64,000 nucleotides of DNA from contig NC_030678.2 of NCBI RefSeq assembly GCF_000004195.4, positions 138,447,047 to 138,511,046 on the forward strand, written 5' to 3'. Made by a program: the position numbers and the translations under genes. Below the pieces are notes generated by a model that searched no databases, was not told the DNA's origin, and saw nothing but the letters and a program-made list of their open reading frames with translations. The DNA comes from Xenopus tropicalis (taxonomy: Eukaryota; Chordata; Amphibia; Anura; Pipidae). Shown here one piece after another: positions 9,578 through 19,030 of the stretch; the first letter of the stretch is position 1; each line of letters begins with the position of its first letter.

Positions 9578-12500
9578 GTAAACTATCAAGTACTCAACAT
9601 AGACACAGAAACGAAATACCTTAATGGGTAGTTCCCCACAGAATTCATTTTTAGCTTTGCAGAGCTACAGATTAATGCACAACCTATTAGCTTTGTAAAT
9701 GAAAACTCAAAAAGTAGACTTCCACTAAACTCCATATTTACTTCTGCATTAAGCATGGCTAACTCTGAGCACCTCGTTTTATACCTTATTTGTGTTATGC
9801 CATAAATGAACTAGCCCATGATTATAGGGAATTATCTAAAGATAGGAGCTATAGAGGGTGGGTTAAACATATATACAAAAAGGCAAGTTTAAATTATTAA
9901 TAAAATCCTCTGTTTGTTTTACAGGGCTGCAACCTTAAAAACAACAGCGTTGTGGCTGTTAGAGTCACTGGTAGATTGGAGGTAATACCTCTTTCTTCTT
10001 AATAAGTAACATTAATGCATGCATGATATTTTTTCAGAAAGAAGTCATTATTTTGCCTTTAAGTATATAAAAGAAATCACTGTATTTACTGTTGTTTCTG
10101 TTTACCAAGGAGACGGTCAACAAGGAGATTGCTTTGCTCCGAAAAGTATCACGTCATGAGAATATAGCGTCATTTCTTGGAGCCTATAAACAACCTGACT
10201 CCGTATGGAGGCCTATAATGGTAAGTTTCATTTACAGATATCTACGGCAGATATACATTGACTGCTCTTACTCAGATATTGTTCAGCTAAAACTGTTGGC
10301 TAGATGAATATTAGAGAAGATGTAGTTTAGCAACATCTGTTCTACCTTGTGTTTCGCTAAAATAATTTAGGGAAAGTACATAATAAAAATCTTTCTTTTT
10401 TCTGCAGATTGAAATGGAATTTTGTGGAGGTGACACGCTTGCGCGTGTGATAGATAAAGCTTTAAACAAAAGTCTTCCCGAAGTGTGCATCTCCTATGTT
10501 TGCCGAGAAGTCTTAAAAGTAAGTTGGGCTTAACTTATTCAACCATGTTCTAAGACATTGCATAGCATTTTTATATTAAAAGTTTATGTAAAAATGCAAA
10601 TATTGCTGGTTTATAATATACATGTTTTGCTTTCTCTCTCTCTTTAAGGGTCTGTCATATCTCCACAAAAAAAGAATAATGCACCGTGACATTAAGGCCC
10701 TCCATATTGTCTTAACGGAAGATGCCGGAATACGTTTGAGTAAGTAAAAAACTTAGCAAGTAAGAGCTTAAATAATATTGAGCTATTGTTTCTATTAATG
10801 CACTGCATATAGGGTAGCCACCTGGCTAGTATTTTTAAGGCCCGGTTCAATTTATTTTTTTCTTGATTCCAATGTTATTAATAGCACAGACAAACACTGC
10901 AACACAATAGCACACCAATAGGGAGATTTAAAAATCTGAGATAGAACTAAATCATTTAATATTCTAATCATAATAAAATAAAATATATTTTAAAAATACA
11001 AAGGGAAGCTAAAAAATAGAATGTTTAGGAGGAGACATGTGAGTAAACATAAACTAAACGTACTTTTTTTTCAAAGTGCTTTCAAATTTTTTGTATATCT
11101 TTATTTTTATTGTAGGGAAGGGGTTATGTGACAGATTTGCTTTACCATTTAACTTGTTGATATTAATAATAAATGTTGATTATTTTCAGTTGATTTCAAC
11201 CATGCGCACAAACTGAAAAGATTTAGGTTATGTAAGAAGTTTACGGGATCACATCACTGGATGGCACCTGAGGTGTGGATGTACAATTCCTACGATTTTA
11301 AGGTAAGACCACAGTAAGCAGGCATTATCAAACCTATACTGTAATAACGCTAATTTAGTGGCACGGAGGGGTGTTTAGACCACAGCAGTTTTTTGCTAGA
11401 TTACAGCTGCAGGCATCTCTGTGCCATAAGCCTAAGAACAAACAGAACACAGGAACCTTTGTTTCAGCTGTCAGTATCATGACTTCTATCCATCTCATGG
11501 AACATGCACTCAATAAAAATAGCAGTTGAGGCTAAAAAGACACATATTTCAATCATGTTTAGATCTTAGCTTAAATAAATAAATCCCACCAAGCTTCAAT
11601 TATTACATTAGTTTTTACATGAGTATAAAGTGACAGTGGTGCTTTTTCTTGTTGCTATTTCTCCAAATCACAATAAGAGATGGGAAAATCCAATATAATA
11701 TGTCATTGACAAGTATAAATGGGCTGCACTGACAAAAAATGTTTTTTTCATTTTCAGTGTGACGTATGGTCTTTAGGCATCACGGCCATTGAGATGGCAG
11801 AAGGCACATGCCGTAAGTATATACGTGTCTTTTGTGTTACATTAAACTTATTTAGGGCTTTGAACAAAAACATATAGACTACTAGTTATATATGTAATGT
11901 GTTAAATAAGACAAGTAATGCACTCTAATTTAAGAAGCAAAAGCATCAGTGAGTGCAATCTATTGAGCAGAAAATGAGCCTTTCTCTCCCTACTCTGAGG
12001 GAAGTAAGAATGTAACATGGGCTTCCAGGAGGAATTTATTTTCATTTGTTATTTATTTTAGACTACAAGTATTAGCTAATTCCTTTGCATTACTATTGTT
12101 AAAAAATTACAGTTGAATTGATGGCTCCTTAACTTTTAGTGGGACGGCTAAAAGGGACCCAGGTTTAAATTATTGGTGTATAATACAGCAGATTGTAGAT
12201 AATAAGCTCTGTGTAATAGATAATAAATATTTCTGAAACACAGACCAAGATTAATTTAGCTTAGTTTAGATCATGACCAGTACATAATGGACATTTTTTT
12301 ACTTATTTAATACTGAGAGACATGCAACCTCTTGCAATAATATTAAATAGTTACATATAGTTAGTTAATCACATAGTTACATAGGGTTGAAAAAAGTCCA
12401 TCAAGTTTAACACTTCCAATTAAACCCACACACACAAATCTATACTGACATATCTATAAACTCACATACATAAACCATATATACAAACATTAATACTAAC

Positions 12501-15055
12501 TGTAGATATTAGTATCGCAATAGCCTTGGATACTATGCTTGTTCAAGAACTCATCCAGGCCCCTCTTAAAGTCTCCTCTTATAATGTTGTTGCTGTCTAT
12601 GGCATGTACTCATAAGTAGATTATTTTACTAATACCACACAGTATTGCATCCAGCTACTATACATAAGAGGGCATGAGTGAATATATATATATATTTATT
12701 TATGGGCTTATTTATCAATTATCGAGCTTGTGAATTTGAGTTTGTTTTTCTAAATTGAATAAACTTGCATGTGAAATGCTTGCTTATTTATTACTGTGTT
12801 ACACTCATGCGATTAAAAAAAACTTGAATATCTTGAATTTTTAAGATTACAAACTCAATTACAACTCAAAAACTCAAATATTTTGACTTTGCCTAGGACA
12901 ACTCCCGTTGACTACTGTACATACTTGCAAGCTTTTAGATGGCAAAGTTTTACATTCAAGTTTTTTGCACTTATTAATAAGTGCAACTTTTAGCACTAAA
13001 AAATTGTAATCATGAAAATGCATACTCGAACATTGATAAATATCCCCCTTAATGTGCGTAAATACATAACTATATTTATTTACATTTGCCTTTTGATAGG
13101 CACAACCAAACATTGTCTTTGAATGTTACATTTTATTACCTTGTGAGTTTTGAAACTTCTTTTTTTTTTTTACCTATTAGCTTGGGCTTATGTCCCAGCA
13201 ATGCAAGCTGGAGACCGAATTGTTGATGATCCTCCAACACTGAGTCGATCATACCAATGGTAAGTCATGCAATAATACTTGTCTTTAGGGCTCTGGCACA
13301 TGGGGAGATAAGTCGCCGAAATTGCCTCGTGAGGCGACTAATCTCCCCGTGTGCCAGAGCCCTTAGCAAAAATCAGTTTGTGCTGCATTTTGAATCCATG
13401 TTTGCTATGTATAAAAATAGCTAGTAACAACAATATCCCTTCCAGAAAAAGCCATGGGCCACATTTCTTAATTTCCTAACTGTTAATTATTCAATTATGC
13501 ATAGTTTTTACATATTTGAAGATAACTAAACTTTTTTTTATAGCTAGCTATCTAGAATGATAATTAGCACCCATTGTCCTTAAATCGGTATCCCTTCAAT
13601 TCTTTTTTCAGGTCTGCATATTTTAATTCATTTGTGAAAGCCTGTCTCACAAAAAACCCCAGAGACAGACCGACAGCTAAACACCTGCTGAAAAACCATC
13701 CGTTCATAACAGACCTCCAAAACGAAACGCAGGTCAGGGAAGACCTCAAAGCTTTAAAGGAACAGTAACACTAAAAAATAAAAATGTTTTCAAATAATTA
13801 AAATATAATGTACTGTTGCCCTGCACTGGTAAAAGTTGTGTGTTTGCTTCAGAAAGACTACTGTAGTTAATAGAAATAGCTGTTATGTAGCCATGGGGGC
13901 AGCCATTTAAATTGAAAAAAGGAGAAAAGGCACAGGTTACATAAGAAGATAACGGATAACTGTGTAGAATACAATGGGAATCTATGCTACTTATCTGTTA
14001 TCTGCTTAGTAACCTGTGCCTTTTCTCCTTTTTTTCAATTTAAATGGCTGCCCCCGTGGCAACACAGCAGGGTATTTATATAAACTGTAGTAATGTTTAT
14101 GAAGCAAACACACAATTTTTACCAGTGCAGGGCAGTAGTGCATAATATATTAATTATTTTTATACACTTTCATTTTTTGGTGTTACCTTTAATACAAAAA
14201 GCTTTGAGAACTAGTTTTGATAAAGGTAAGGGCATTATATCATTTCTGTATCAGTTAGTTTATTAACAATATATAGTTTTATCTGTAGAGTCAGAGTTCA
14301 TGTTGATGTATTCATAATGATTATAAATTATCAAATCAGGTATGAATAAGTATGATCAAATCAGGCACAATCATAACATAGATAGATAAATACATTCAAA
14401 CATGTTTTTTCTTCCCTTTGCAGAGAATCAACCTGAAAACATCTACAGACGTGAACAAGAAGAATTTGAAGCAAGCTTACATGCAGTTATAAAAAAACTA
14501 ATAGAGGTAAACCCAGCTCTTTTAATAACTAGCTCTTCCACTACTGATACTAAAGGCATGGAACCTGAAGACTTACGTGCAGAACACAAAAAAAATACTG
14601 GCTTCACAGATGACAGCACTGCAAACGAACAGACCAGTGAAGACAACAAGGAGACAACGGACACAAAACTAGAAAAAATTTTAACCAATGTAGAAGTAGC
14701 TCCTGTAGAATCTGAAGTCGGATCAACAAATGAGAAAGAATTATCTGTCACTCAGGAGTTGATCCCACAACTTGAAGTGGGCTTAACAGACATTGAGGAA
14801 CAGACCTCAGTCAGCAATATAGGTATATGTGACAGATGTGATTCTGAGGAGGCTCCCTCAGAAATTGAAGTTTTAACAACTGTAGTCACACAGGGCCCAG
14901 TTTACTCAAGTGAAGGAAAGTTTAAAGCAAAGCAAATTGCAGGTGTCAAAAACAAGGCTATTTCCATTTTAAACTATGTACGTTTAGTTCTTGTTGCATT
15001 ATTATCACTGGCAATTTTTTATGCATTACAGAGGATCAGGCACAAGAAGACTTGA
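9512..15055 (+). CDS. Tail-anchored STE20/GCK-IV-like pseudokinase (10 exons; first exon not found; one exon disrupted by a MITE)
   Basis: Exons 9512-9577, 9925-9981, 10110-10220, 10408-10518, 10649-10739, 11190-11302, 11758-11812, 13181-13259, 13612-14225 and 14424-15055 join in one frame if the MITE at 13758-14188 is left out, giving 497 residues. The first 276 align by eye to the kinase domain of the MAP4K4/TNIK/MINK1/NRK group, and the first boundary (before DPTG) falls where that family has one. The Gly loop GRGSYGPVYKG and MAPE are intact, but the beta-3 Lys is Arg (VAVRV), the HRD loop reads HRDIKALH (catalytic-loop Asn is His) and DFG is DFN. A phosphotransfer-inactive pseudokinase is therefore inferred. 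The last exon encodes a Ser/Thr/Glu-rich linker and a C-terminal hydrophobic helix. As written, the frame stops at 13766-13768 inside the MITE, losing linker and anchor. Alternative view: a decaying pseudogene, although all splice sites are intact. Confidence 0.83.
9925..9981 (+). CDS. pseudokinase exon 2 (beta-3 strand, Lys replaced by Arg)
   Basis: 57 nt between TTTTACAG and GAG/GTAATA, phase 0-0. Encodes GCNLKNNSVVAVRVTGRLE; the residue at the ATP-anchoring Lys position is Arg (AGA). Confidence 0.83.
10110..10220 (+). CDS. pseudokinase exon 3 (alpha-C helix)
   Basis: 111 nt, phase 0-0, acceptor ACCAAG, donor ATG/GTAAGT. Encodes ETVNKEIALLRKVSRHENIA and then SFLGAYKQPDSVWRPIM; the alpha-C Glu (NKEI) is kept. 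Confidence 0.85.
10408..10518 (+). CDS. pseudokinase exon 4 (hinge, alpha-D, alpha-E)
   Basis: 111 nt, phase 0-0, acceptor TTCTGCAG, donor AAA/GTAAGT. Encodes IEMEFCGGDTLARVI and ISYVCREVLK, matching the MEFCGAG hinge and the YICREIL helix of the GCK-IV kinases. Confidence 0.87.
10649..10739 (+). CDS. pseudokinase exon 5 (altered HRD loop)
   Basis: 91 nt, phase 0 to 1. Encodes GLSYLHKKRIMHRDIKALHI and VLTEDAGIRL. HRD Asp and the loop Lys are kept, but the family GQN is ALH, so the Mg-binding Asn is lost. Confidence 0.88.
11190..11302 (+). CDS. pseudokinase exon 6 (DFN in place of DFG; activation segment; APE)
   Basis: 113 nt, acceptor TTTTCAG, donor AAG/GTAAGA. Encodes IDFNHAHKLKRFRLCKKF and TGSHHWMAPEVWMYNSYDFK. 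DFG Gly is Asn; the TGTPYWMAPE block is TGSHHWMAPE. Confidence 0.88.
11758..11812 (+). CDS. pseudokinase exon 7 (alpha-F)
   Basis: 55 nt, phase 0 to 1, acceptor TTTTCAG, donor C/GTAAGT. Encodes CDVWSLGITAIEMAEGTC; the DVWSLGIT block is nearly identical to active STE20 kinases. Confidence 0.88.
12352..12580 (-). mobile_element. CR1 3'-end fragment in pseudokinase intron
   Basis: Same tail sequence as the element at 8310 (ACATAGGGTTGAAAAAAGTC, ATCTATACTGACATA-like spacer, TTCAAGAACTCATCCAGGCC). Only the 3' UTR part is present. Confidence 0.8.
12600..13140. other. AT-rich intron sequence with a short (AT)n run
   Basis: Contains ATATATATATATATT near 12683 and imperfect A/T-rich inverted segments (AACTCAAATATTTTGAC). 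No exon of the kinase falls here; the next one starts at 13181. Confidence 0.4.
13181..13259 (+). CDS. pseudokinase exon 8
   Basis: 79 nt, acceptor CCTATTAG, donor CAATG/GTAAGT, phase 1 to 2. Encodes PWAYVPAMQAGDRIVDDPPT and LSRSYQW. The family MRALFLIPRNPAPRL segment is replaced by this unrelated wording. Confidence 0.8.
13288..13362. mobile_element. 75-bp palindromic Harbinger-like MITE (TTA target site)
   Basis: GGGCTCTGGCACATGGGGAG on the left is answered by CTCCCCGTGTGCCAGAGCCC on the right, flanked by TTA on both sides (13285-13287, 13363-13365). It is almost all stem, with a small central loop, and sits in the intron before pseudokinase exon 9. Confidence 0.75.
13612..14225 (+). CDS. 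pseudokinase exon 9, split by a TTAA MITE (premature stop at 13766-13768)
   Basis: Acceptor TTTTTTCAG. The exon completes the Trp codon and encodes SAYFNSFVKACLTKNPRDRP, HLLKNHPFITDL and NETQVREDLKAL up to 13756. It then enters the inserted MITE and stops within 4 codons (KEQ stop). To the right of the MITE the original exon resumes at 14193 and ends with a good donor, GATAAAG/GTAAGG, at 14225. With the MITE and one TTAA removed the exon is 179 nt, open, and its phase matches the next acceptor, which shows that the insertion hit a working coding exon. Confidence 0.82.
13754..14192. mobile_element. TTAA-flanked palindromic MITE (piggyBac-like) inserted in a coding exon
   Basis: TTAA at 13754-13757 and 14189-14192 bracket a 431-bp element. 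Ends are AGGAACAGTAACACTAAAAA on the left and, inverted, AGGTAACACCAAAAAATGAA on the right. The inner arms (CAGCCATTTAAATTGAAAAA and its inverse; GGCACAGGTTAC and GTAACCTGTGCC) make it one long hairpin. Related copies lie at 21055-21425 and 54688-55443. TTAA duplication is the hallmark of piggyBac-type transposition; the family assignment is inferred from that. Confidence 0.85.
14424..15055 (+). CDS. pseudokinase exon 10 (acidic linker and C-terminal membrane anchor)
   Basis: Acceptor CCCTTTGCAG. A single open frame of about 210 codons starts ENQPENIYRREQEEFEASLH (predicted short helix). It continues as a Ser/Thr/Glu-rich low-complexity linker with one CDRC motif, and ends in a hydrophobic stretch (about residues 183-202 of this exon, LVLVALLSLAIFYAL) followed by the basic tail QRIRHKKT and TGA. 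The arrangement is that of a tail-anchored protein of the ER or mitochondrial outer membrane. I know no GCK-IV kinase with such a tail. Confidence 0.8.
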
Positions 15056-15257
15056 AAATGAGGCACATTGTAATAGCTTTAAATATTAATTAGAAAGACT
15101 TAAGCCTTGTGTTTATTCTTATCATTTATATGAACATATTTCTATGGAGCTGCTCTTGCAAATACTCCCTGCACAGGGAAGCAAGAACAAGAGAAAAAGA
15201 TGCAAGCATCCCAGAACTGGGATGTAAGCACAATAGGAGAAAGAATACATACTTCAA

Positions 15258-15580
15258 CAGCTGCTAAGATTTTTTTTCCTAAATTTGGATAATGTAAGCT
15301 AAATTTGGAAGGAGGCATATTTTAATAGCTGCTAAGATTTTTCCCTACGTTGGGATGTAAGCACAAGAGGAGGAAGGAGGCATATTTTAATAGCTGCTAA
15401 GATTTTCCCCTACATTGGGATGTAAGCACAAGAGGAGGAAGGAGGCATATTTTAATAGCTACTAAGATTCTCCCCTATATATGGACCTAAGCGCAAGAGG
15501 AGGAAGGAGGCTTATTTTTATAGCTGCTAAGATATTTGCCTACTTTGGGACGTAGGCACAAAAGGAGGAAGATGGAGGGC
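15258..15580. repeat. 64-bp minisatellite, likely in the pseudokinase 3' UTR
   Basis: About five units of 63-65 bp built on AGCTGCTAAGATTTTCCCCT, GGGATGTAAGCACAAGAGGA and GGAAGGAGGCATATTTTAAT. It starts roughly 200 bp after the stop codon; partial units (AGATGGAGGACACAGGACA) continue to about 15800. A candidate poly(A) signal ATTAAA lies near 15826. Confidence 0.75.
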
Positions 15581-15959
15581 ACAGGACAAAGATGGAGGAC
15601 TGTAGCTTTGTATTTTTGCTAATGTTTTTCTATATTGGGATACAAGCAAAAGAGGAGGAAGGAGGCATATTTCATTAGCAGACTCAGAAGATGAAAGACT
15701 GCACCTTTGTTCTTTATGAAAGAAGAATGAACAATGAAGGAAGATGGAGGAGACAGAAGGAAGATGGAGGACACAGGACAGAGATGAAAGACTGTAATGT
15801 ACAATTAAATATAAGATAATTACTATTAAAATACTACCACTGTGCCTGTGATTATTTGTGTGCAAGCCCTTATTTTATTAGAATTAGCTATGGTAGGCAG
15901 GTATGCAGAGGATCAGGAGTATAGAGACAAGGACAAGCCGCTTATACCCTTAATGGGAC

Positions 15960-16285
15960 TGCACTAGGCAAATCCATAATGGAGAAGGACCTTGGAGTCC
16001 TTGTAGATAATAAACTTGGCTGTAGCAAGCAATGCCAGGCAGCAGCTGCAAGGGCAAACAAGGTTTTGAGCTGTATTAAAAGGGGTATAGATTCACGGGA
16101 GGAGGGGGTTATTCTTCCCCTTTACAGAGCGCTGGTAAGGCCCCATCTAGAATATGCTGTTCAGTTTTGGTCTCCAGGGCCAGACATTATTGAGTTAGAG
16201 AGGGTCCAGAGAAAGGCAACTAATCTGGTAAAGGGTATGGAAAGTCTCAGTTTTGAAGAAAGACTGGGCAAGCTGGGTCTGTTTA
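15960..16285 (+). mobile_element. CR1 LINE fragment, ORF2 C-terminal part
   Basis: Open for about 100 codons: MEKDLGVLVDNKLGCSKQCQ, CIKRGIDSREEGVILPLYRA, LVRPHLEYAVQFWSPGPDII and FEERLGKLGLF. It is cleaner than the 8310 copy, and breaks off into unrelated sequence near 16280. Confidence 0.88.
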
Positions 16286-16499
16286 CATGTTAAAATTAGG
16301 CACAGAAGCACATGCTTCTTATGTAATAGATTTGGATGTATATGATTTTAGTAGCTTGTTTTCCCAAGACCAATATGCACAACTTACAGAAGTCAAAGAT
16401 AATGGTTGTGGAAAATAAGGAAACCACTAGAATCTCACCGACACTTACTGGCTGTAAAAAACAGAGCACTTTTAATTTTTTTATTTTCCCTTGACATTC

Positions 16500-16560
16500 T
16501 GAATTTTGCGGAATTTTGTTGCAAATCCATGCCTGGCGAAATTCGCTCATCACTATAGTT
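16500..16560. mobile_element. hAT-like right terminus (ATTCGCTCATCACTA)
   Basis: The stretch GGCGAAATTCGCTCATCACT matches the style of a very common Xenopus element end (inverted TAGTGATGAGCGAAT). The left end was not located. Confidence 0.45.
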
Positions 16561-16754
16561 TTGATTTCTTGAAGGACACAAATAGCACAACCCCTGATAT
16601 TGCCTAGACATGTTCCAGTGGTGGATGTTCTTATTTTTTCAGGAAATTTAAATATGCTACAGTTGAAACTTTAGTCTGAATTGCTATGATAAGGACATAG
16701 TAACATAGTAAGTTAGGTTGAAAAAAGACATATGTCCATAACGTTCAACCTTAA

Positions 16755-17984
16755 CTTGTACTAAGAGCTATCTCCCATAACCCTGTATTCCCTCACTTGT
16801 ACTGAGAGCTATCTCCCATACCCCTGTATTCCCTCACTTGTACTAAGAGCTATCTCCCATACCCCTGTATTCCCTCACTTGTACTAAGAGCTATCTCCCA
16901 TAACCCTGTATTCCCTCACTTGTACTGAGAGCTATCTCCCATACCCCTGTATTCCCTCACTTGTACTGAGAGATCCCCCCTACCCCTGTATTCCCTCACT
17001 TGTACTGAGAGCTATCCCCCCTACCCCTGTATTCCCTCACTTGTACTGAGAGCTATCTCCCATACCCCTGTATTCCCTCACTTGTACTGAGAGCTATCTC
17101 CCCTACCCCTGTATTCCCTCACTTGTACTGAGAGCTATCTCCCATACCCCTGTATTCCCTTACTTGTACTGAGAGCTATCTCCCCTACCCCTGTATTCCC
17201 TCACTTGTACTGAGAGCTATCCCCCCTACCTGTATTCCCTCACTTGTACTGAGAGCTATCTCCCATACCCCTGTATTCCCTCACTTGTACTGAGAGCTAT
17301 CTCCCCTACCCCTGTATTCCCTCACTTGTACTGAGAGCTATCTCCCATACCCCTGTATTCCCTCACTTGTACTGAGAGCTATCTCCCCTACCCCTGTATT
17401 CCCTCACTTGTACTGAGAGCTATCTCCCATACCCCTGTATTCCCTCACTTGTACTGAGAGCTATCTCCCCTACCCCTGTATTCCCTCACTTGTACTGAGA
17501 GCTATCTCCCATACCCCTGTATTCCCTCACTTGTACTGAGAGCTATCTCCCCTACCCCTGTATTCCCTCACTTGTACTGAGAGCTATCCCCCCTACCCCT
17601 GTATTCCCTCACTTGTACTGAGAGCTTTCTCCCCTACCCCTGTATTCCCTCACTTGTACTGAGAGCTATCTCCTCTACCCCTGTATTCCCTCACTTGTAC
17701 TGAGAGCTATCTCCCATAACCCTGTATTCCCTCACTTGTACTGAGAGCTATCTCCCATAACCCTGTATTCCCTCACTTGTACTGAGAGCTATCTCCCCTA
17801 CCCCTGTATTCCCTCACTTGTACTGAGAGCTATCTCCCATACCCCTGTATTCCCTCACTTGTACTGAGAGCTATCTCCCCTACCCCTGTATTCCCTCACT
17901 TGTACTGAGAGCTATCTCCCATACCCCTGTATTCCCTCACTTGTACTAAGAGCTATCTCCCATAACCCTGTATTCCCTCACTTG
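16755..17984. repeat. 41-bp minisatellite, about 30 copies, with dimeric higher-order pattern
   Basis: The unit is CTTGTACTGAGAGCTATCTC followed by CCCTACCCCTGTATTCCCTC and A. Central copies alternate between CCCATACCCC and CCCCTACCCC at the same position, so the effective repeat there is an 82-bp dimer. Edge copies carry TACTAAGAG and CATAACCC variants. Confidence 0.95.
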
Positions 17985-18429
17985 CTAAAAAGCCATCCAA
18001 CCCCTTCTTAAAGCTATATAATGTATCAGCCAGCACAACTGGTTCAGGGAGGTAATTCCACAGCTTCACAGCTCTCACAGTAAAAAATCCTTTCCGAAAA
18101 TTTAAACGGAACCTCCTTTCTTCTAAACTAAATGGGTGCCCTCATGTAAGTTGGAAGGACCTACTGGTAAATAAAGCATTAGAGAGATTATTATATGATC
18201 CCCTTATATATTTATACCTAGTTATCATAACACCCCATAAAGTACTGACACTAAAAATCTACTCTTCAAAATATGAATGTACATAAAAAGTTACCTACAG
18301 GGCTACTTTTGTAAGTAATTGTTACTTGAAGTTCATAAACCTGACTGTTTTGCCAACCTGACTGTCCCTTCTATAGCTTCTAATGCTAACAGACTATTGC
18401 TGCACCAATATGGCAGCCTCCTCATAGAG

Positions 18430-18736
18430 CAGGGATCCCCAACCTTTCTTACTCATGAGCTACAGTCAAATGTAAAAAGCCTTGGGGAGCAACACAAGCA
18501 CCATAAAAGTTCATGGAGGTGCCAAATAAGGGCTAAGATTGGCTATTAGGCAGCCTCTGTGCACCCTATCAGCTTACAGGGGCTTTATTTGGTAGGAAAT
18601 CTTGTTTTTATTCAACCAAAACTTGCCCCCAAGTCAGGAATTCAAAAATAACTCCCTGGTTTGGGGGCACTGAAAGCAACATCCAAGGGGTTGGGGAGCA
18701 ACATGTTGCCCCTGAGCCACTGGTTGGGGATCACTG
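18430..18736. mobile_element. hAT-type nonautonomous element with perfect 8-bp TSD (TCATAGAG)
   Basis: Starts CAGGGATCCCCAACC and ends GGTTGGGGATCACTG; TCATAGAG occurs at 18422-18429 and 18737-18744. No coding capacity. Same family and orientation as 61048-61356; 52654-52964 is a reversed copy. Confidence 0.92.
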
Positions 18737-19030
18737 TCATAGAGGAACATGGAGGATCAGATAGCTAATGTAAAAGCACTGAACATTGAACTTTGTGTCA
18801 AAGTTATAAAGAGCATGCAAAGGCAGTGTTATGAAATTTGTAAAAAAAATAGTTAATTGCTGGTGTTAGTATCTCTTTAAGCACATCTGCTACAGTGTAA
18901 ACTTGGCCAGTCTTTCTTCATAACTGAGACTTTGCCCTTCTCTAATTCAATAATGTCCTATTTGAGCACCGGGAACTAAAACTGAACGGCCTCTTCTAGA
19001 TGGGGCCTTACAGATTTATCACTCATTCCT

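Larger units (their letters stand above)
16690..19030 (-). mobile_element. CR1-like LINE 3' part, expanded by a minisatellite and split by a hAT element
   Basis: Minus-strand tail (AACATAGTAAGTTAGGTTGA) at 16697, then the 41-bp array at 16755-17984, then 3'-UTR/ORF2 end sequence (CCATCCAACCCCTTCTTAAA, AAATTTAAACGGAACCTCCT). After the insert at 18430-18736 more ORF2-like sequence appears at 18890-19030 that reads ARPHLE-like blocks on the minus strand. Heavily decayed. Confidence 0.7.

Noticed and set aside
14443..14751. 102-codon Ser-rich ORF antisense to the last pseudokinase exon
   Set aside because: Shadow of the Glu/Thr-rich plus-strand coding sequence.
16755..17984. Regularly spaced repeats resembling a CRISPR array
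   Set aside because: There are no unique spacers; the whole 41-bp unit repeats, in a vertebrate genome and inside a LINE.
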